Assembly (NCBI GenBank): GCA_016165875.1
Contig: JABBOT010000001.1
Location: 16,072,876-16,136,875 of the forward strand
Direction: 5' to 3'
Length of the DNA stretch: 64,000 nucleotides
DNA from: Acanthopleura granulata
Taxonomy: Eukaryota > Mollusca > Polyplacophora > Chitonida > Chitonidae
Made by a program: the position numbers and the translations under genes. Of the stretch, positions 60,201 to 64,000 are shown in pieces; position 1 is the stretch's first letter, and each line of letters begins with the position of its first letter. A model generated the notes under the pieces. That model worked only from the letters and a program-made list of their open reading frames with translations, did not search any database and was not told where the DNA came from.

Positions 60201-63200
60201 TTAGAAGAGTTACATCCTTAATCGTTATAACAATTATGGTTTTATATAATTCATAGGCTAGATTTTTTTTATTAAATGCCATTGGGGTTTCGTATCCAGT
60301 TCTTCATTTAAGCAGGTTCGCAGTTACAGCAAATTCCATTAAAATCGAGGGCACCTACATATGCTTTACAATTTCTTCCTTGCTTGAAAAATATACTGAT
60401 TATCTTGCACAAAGTAAGGTTACTTATTTCTGCATCGGATATACATACAGGCCTAGGTTGTGTCATTTTGTAGTTAATATAGAAAACAAGATCAACTGGC
60501 CGTGTGCATGGGTATGACCTGACATGGAACAGGTTCTCATGAAAGCTATATTTTGTGATTCCCTAACTTTACCACCTCGAGTGTTTCATAAATTTAAGTA
60601 TATGTATATATATATATATAAAGTAAACTATAGTAGCTCCAATGACAGAAGCCATACATAACGCAAGTGCAATGTAGCTCGGGCTGGAGTATGCATTTTT
60701 TAACAATATTTGATTTATATTTGTCAGGCTGATTTATTTCATTAGAAAGATGCAAAATAAAGTAATTTACGTTGTTCATAAATTCTGAAAAAACAAAACT
60801 TTTCTGACACATTTTCTGTACAGATGAAGAGAATTTGGTTTCTATAGCCTTCATGTTACTACACAAATCCGAAAATGCCTGGTGTAACCATGCATTAATT
60901 GACAACGTTTGTTATTATAAATGTGGAGGATATGACATAAGCTACCAAACACGAAAGGTTTCTTTTTGTTTTGCTCTGAAATTCCTGCACCTTCCGAAGC
61001 TATAAAAATTCTATATATTATTATATATGGTATAACTAGGTTTGTAGTAACCACTTTTTATTCAGAAATGAAACGTTTTATCTGTGTGAAGACAATCTGT
61101 GCTTGAGCAGCTCAAATTGTATTTTTTCAATTTCTAAGCTAATACAGCTGAAAATAAATATTTCCTCTATGGGTTTGTCTAAATGTGTATGATTTAAAGT
61201 TCATTTTAACTGACAAATGATTTTATTTTTTAATACAGCTGATATGACCATATGTGCCTTCTGTTGTTTAATACTTGTATAGGGTGTATTTTGTTCAAGA
61301 TATGATCAACTTTGTTCCCATATATTGTAGATCTCCCCCTGTCTGTGTGTGAAAAAAATGTTGTGAGTTTCCTTTGTGCTTCGGCCGTATGGAAGTACGT
61401 AGCTTTAGCTACACCTACAATTGTTAAATCAAACAAATGATCAACCATATCTTCCTGATAAACATGCTTTGATAATTTTTTGCAGGAACGAATTCCGTAT
61501 GCAGCCAGATATTGTGGTTTTGACAAGCAATAATTCAATATTTCATTAACTGATTCTGTTTTTTTTTTGTTAAACGCCAATAAATATATGTTTACAATGT
61601 GACCAGTTCACGTGCTATTCTGTGCGCCAGTGCTTGGCTTAATTTATTTTTACCCACTATATATGATTTTTTTTTCAATCTAGAACGAAAGGTCTTGTTA
61701 TCACTCCATTTCGATCTGTTTTATAGCTGCTATTAACCAGAACCTACTCTCTACCCTTTTCCTGAACACCGCTCATAAACCTTTCACACGTAGTCCCCAT
61801 ATCGTCACACTACAGAGGTGTCAGAGCCTGTAGTATGTATCGGAGCAGCCAGTTGTCTGTATGTGTTGATGAATTGATCAGTGTGAGTGAGTGTGACAGC
61901 CGTTCTTATCATTCCCACTATACTGAACTTTATAATTTCACAATTTGTGCCTGAACTTCCTCTCTGGCCTGTCTAACAGGAAGCTGGCTGGATCTGCAGT
62001 ACGGGGCCAGGCGGCGGGGAGCCGTCGGGAACAGTGTTGTGATAACTAAAACCTACACACCAGAATGCCCATGTATCGTTTTCTGGCCATTTTCACGCGA
62101 GGCAACTGTTGATTTTCCAAATAAAATCTATAATTGGAAACATCTGACGGAGGTTGTTTAGCAACTTGAAACTCTCGCTGAAAAGAAAACTGTTTTCAGA
62201 AAACATAAGGATGAAAATGGTGCAGAGAGAGATACTCCAAACTTAGAGATAACATTGAAGTCATCGTTCGTCAAAAACAAAGCCTCGTTTTCTTGGCATC
62301 AGAACTGTCCAGTAAGTGGGGCCAGTCATTGGGCGGATTTCTTTAACACCAATCATTTGTTTCTCCATTTGACGAGATCTAGCACTGAGCAATTTGCTCC
62401 TGTATTTGTTTGGTGAAGCTTATCAGCGTCTTGAAAAAACAGGTTTGAATGAAAGAGCTGACGAGATGTAGTTAACACTGACAGTTGGAGAGACGGGGCC
62501 TGTCTGTCAATCAGTCCGCGCCGCCATGCACGCTCACCGCGATTTGATTTCAACACTTAATGAGCCCTTAACATAATTACCCACTCCACCTCTCGAGTTT
62601 TAGAAACATTCAACAGCTCTGGGAGTTCGCTGCTTCAACCTGCCCGGGGGAATGGGCCATACGGGGATAGTTCTGCTAAGACTGTTATAACTTGGTCATC
62701 AGTAACGGTATGTTTTCATACAACGTTCATGGCGGACAGTAGGCATGGAGACGATAAGTACATGCCATGGTATGGGCCTGAAAATATGTCTGTATAAATA
62801 GTCTTCTGGAAACTTTTCTTTTAAGAATGAAACCTATTCTCTTCAGTCGCTGAAAAATTCTACGGTTGCTGCAAAATTTTACATAACTTCTTTGACCTGG
62901 CATTCCTTGACTGGCTGGGAGCCGTGTATGTTCTGGTTCTTCCCTAGTATACCCACGTAACAGGGAACTGACGGCGTTATTTGGTTGTGCGTGGAGCAGT
63001 CCAGTCAAGGTCTGAGTGCACGACGGACACATGGGAGCCAGCTTCTCCACCCTGGCTCCCGCTTTCCGGACCACCATCGGCTCGATGGACATATGCTATA
63101 TTATCAATGTCCTTTGTTTGTTAGCTTCTCGGTTTAGTGCCTTGCTCCAGCTATAATCCGCTCTGTGCGCCCGGTGTTCGACTCTCGTTGTTACATCACG

Positions 63201-64000
63201 CTCCCAAGTCTCACTGTTTTCTTTTAGAGCCACAGTTATATCATCAGAACACCACATGTTACTGACCGCCATACCGGCCAGGGCCTGCATGCTGCAGACC
63301 GATGCATTCTCGGCAGGCATACAGGGATCTCGTGTTCCTCAGCCAAGTCCCGATCGTGCAAACCGAACACTGTGCTGAAATTATGATTTCATACATCATT
63401 GTAACCGCGATTCAACAATTACGGAGCATATAAACTCTTCATAATTCGCCCGAAATCAGTCTTGTTAAGCTGCACTAACATGTTATGTACCGTACGTAGT
63501 ATTATATTTCACCAAAATATTATTGGGCGTAATTCCTATTTTGCTGAATAGAGCCTCCCTTCTGTCCTCCAGGTTAGAGTTTTCTGGAGATAATTGCTCT
63601 AAAACATTCATAACAGTTTTCAGTTTTGGCTACCTTTGTGGGAGAACTTTTGAATTTTCAGTTCGAAATGTAATTTTCATGCAAATTGTCTCTCCAAGCT
63701 CTTTAGCGTAGGCTCAGATTTTTCTTTCCGTTTGTTTTCAAGTCTACCTTTGGACCACCGACATAGAACTGTTGGGTTTGTATGAAGACCAGTGTCAATA
63801 TTAAATACCCCCTTTGATTATCATAAATGGCTCCTAACGGGGTATGTCTAGATACAAATTTAAAGGAGTTGAAAAGGTGTCATTAAGATGCCAGAAATTT
63901 CCGTCTCTGTTAAAACCTCTTCTGGAAGCCAGAGACGCGCCTTTGCACTGCATAGTAAGATGTGGTCAGTTTCTGAATGGAAAATGCCACATGGAACAAA
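57293..64000 (+). other. ALX intron 2 (incomplete at window end)
   Basis: At least 6.7 kb without a VWFQNRR-coding exon on the + strand, so the rest of the gene lies beyond 64000. Mostly AT-rich (57500-61700); from about 61900 to 63400 it becomes GC-richer with long open stretches on both strands (see findings). A (TA)n run sits at 60600-60620. Confidence 0.75.

Overview
This is a window of animal nuclear DNA, not prokaryotic. Genes are split into short exons by large AT-rich introns, there are tRNA-derived SINEs with AAATA-type tails, TA/GATA microsatellites and minisatellites, and the two recognisable genes are metazoan. The SINE family and the abundance of ACATGTA-like palindromes suggest a lophotrochozoan, most likely a mollusc; the species cannot be fixed from the sequence alone.

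Layout. 1-6750: no gene; an old ~1.5 kb direct duplication with SINE copies inside it. 6923-42975 (+): a complete phosphoinositide phospholipase C of the delta class in 20 coding exons. I joined the exons by hand. Every junction is phase-consistent and the sum is 2265 nt, i.e. 754 residues plus stop, close to vertebrate PLCD1. PH, EF-hand, catalytic X and Y and C2 domains are all present, with both catalytic histidines and the calcium ligands. 42976-about 44700: 3' UTR and downstream DNA. 45790-46440: a degenerate repeat family. 47581-47820: a SINE. 48836-49435 (+): the probable last two exons, 3' UTR and poly(A) signal of a small unrecognised gene. 49460-55260: no gene, with microsatellites, a hairpin and a homeodomain-site cluster. 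55650-57292 (+): the first two coding exons of an ALX/aristaless-like paired-class homeobox gene. The second exon breaks off after homeodomain residue 46, at the usual paired-class intron position, and the gene runs out of the window (57293-64000 is intron).

Most notable. PLCD appears to contain two minor-spliceosome (U12-type) introns. Intron 4 has the 5' site ATATCCTTT and a perfect TTCCTTAAC branch site, but reading frame and homology place its 3' end at AT (an AT-AT intron). Intron 12 has GTATCCTTG and TTGCTTAAC and ends in AG. In both the branch adenosine lies exactly 10 nt from the 3' end. Other points: a near-perfect 71-bp-arm foldback element in intron 15, a second hairpin in intron 11, a SINE with a perfect 12-bp target duplication in intron 11, a strong in-frame donor sequence inside exon 14, and altered lipid-contact residues in the PH domain.

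The genes do not form a pathway. PLCD makes the second messengers IP3 and diacylglycerol; ALX is a developmental transcription factor; they are simply neighbours.
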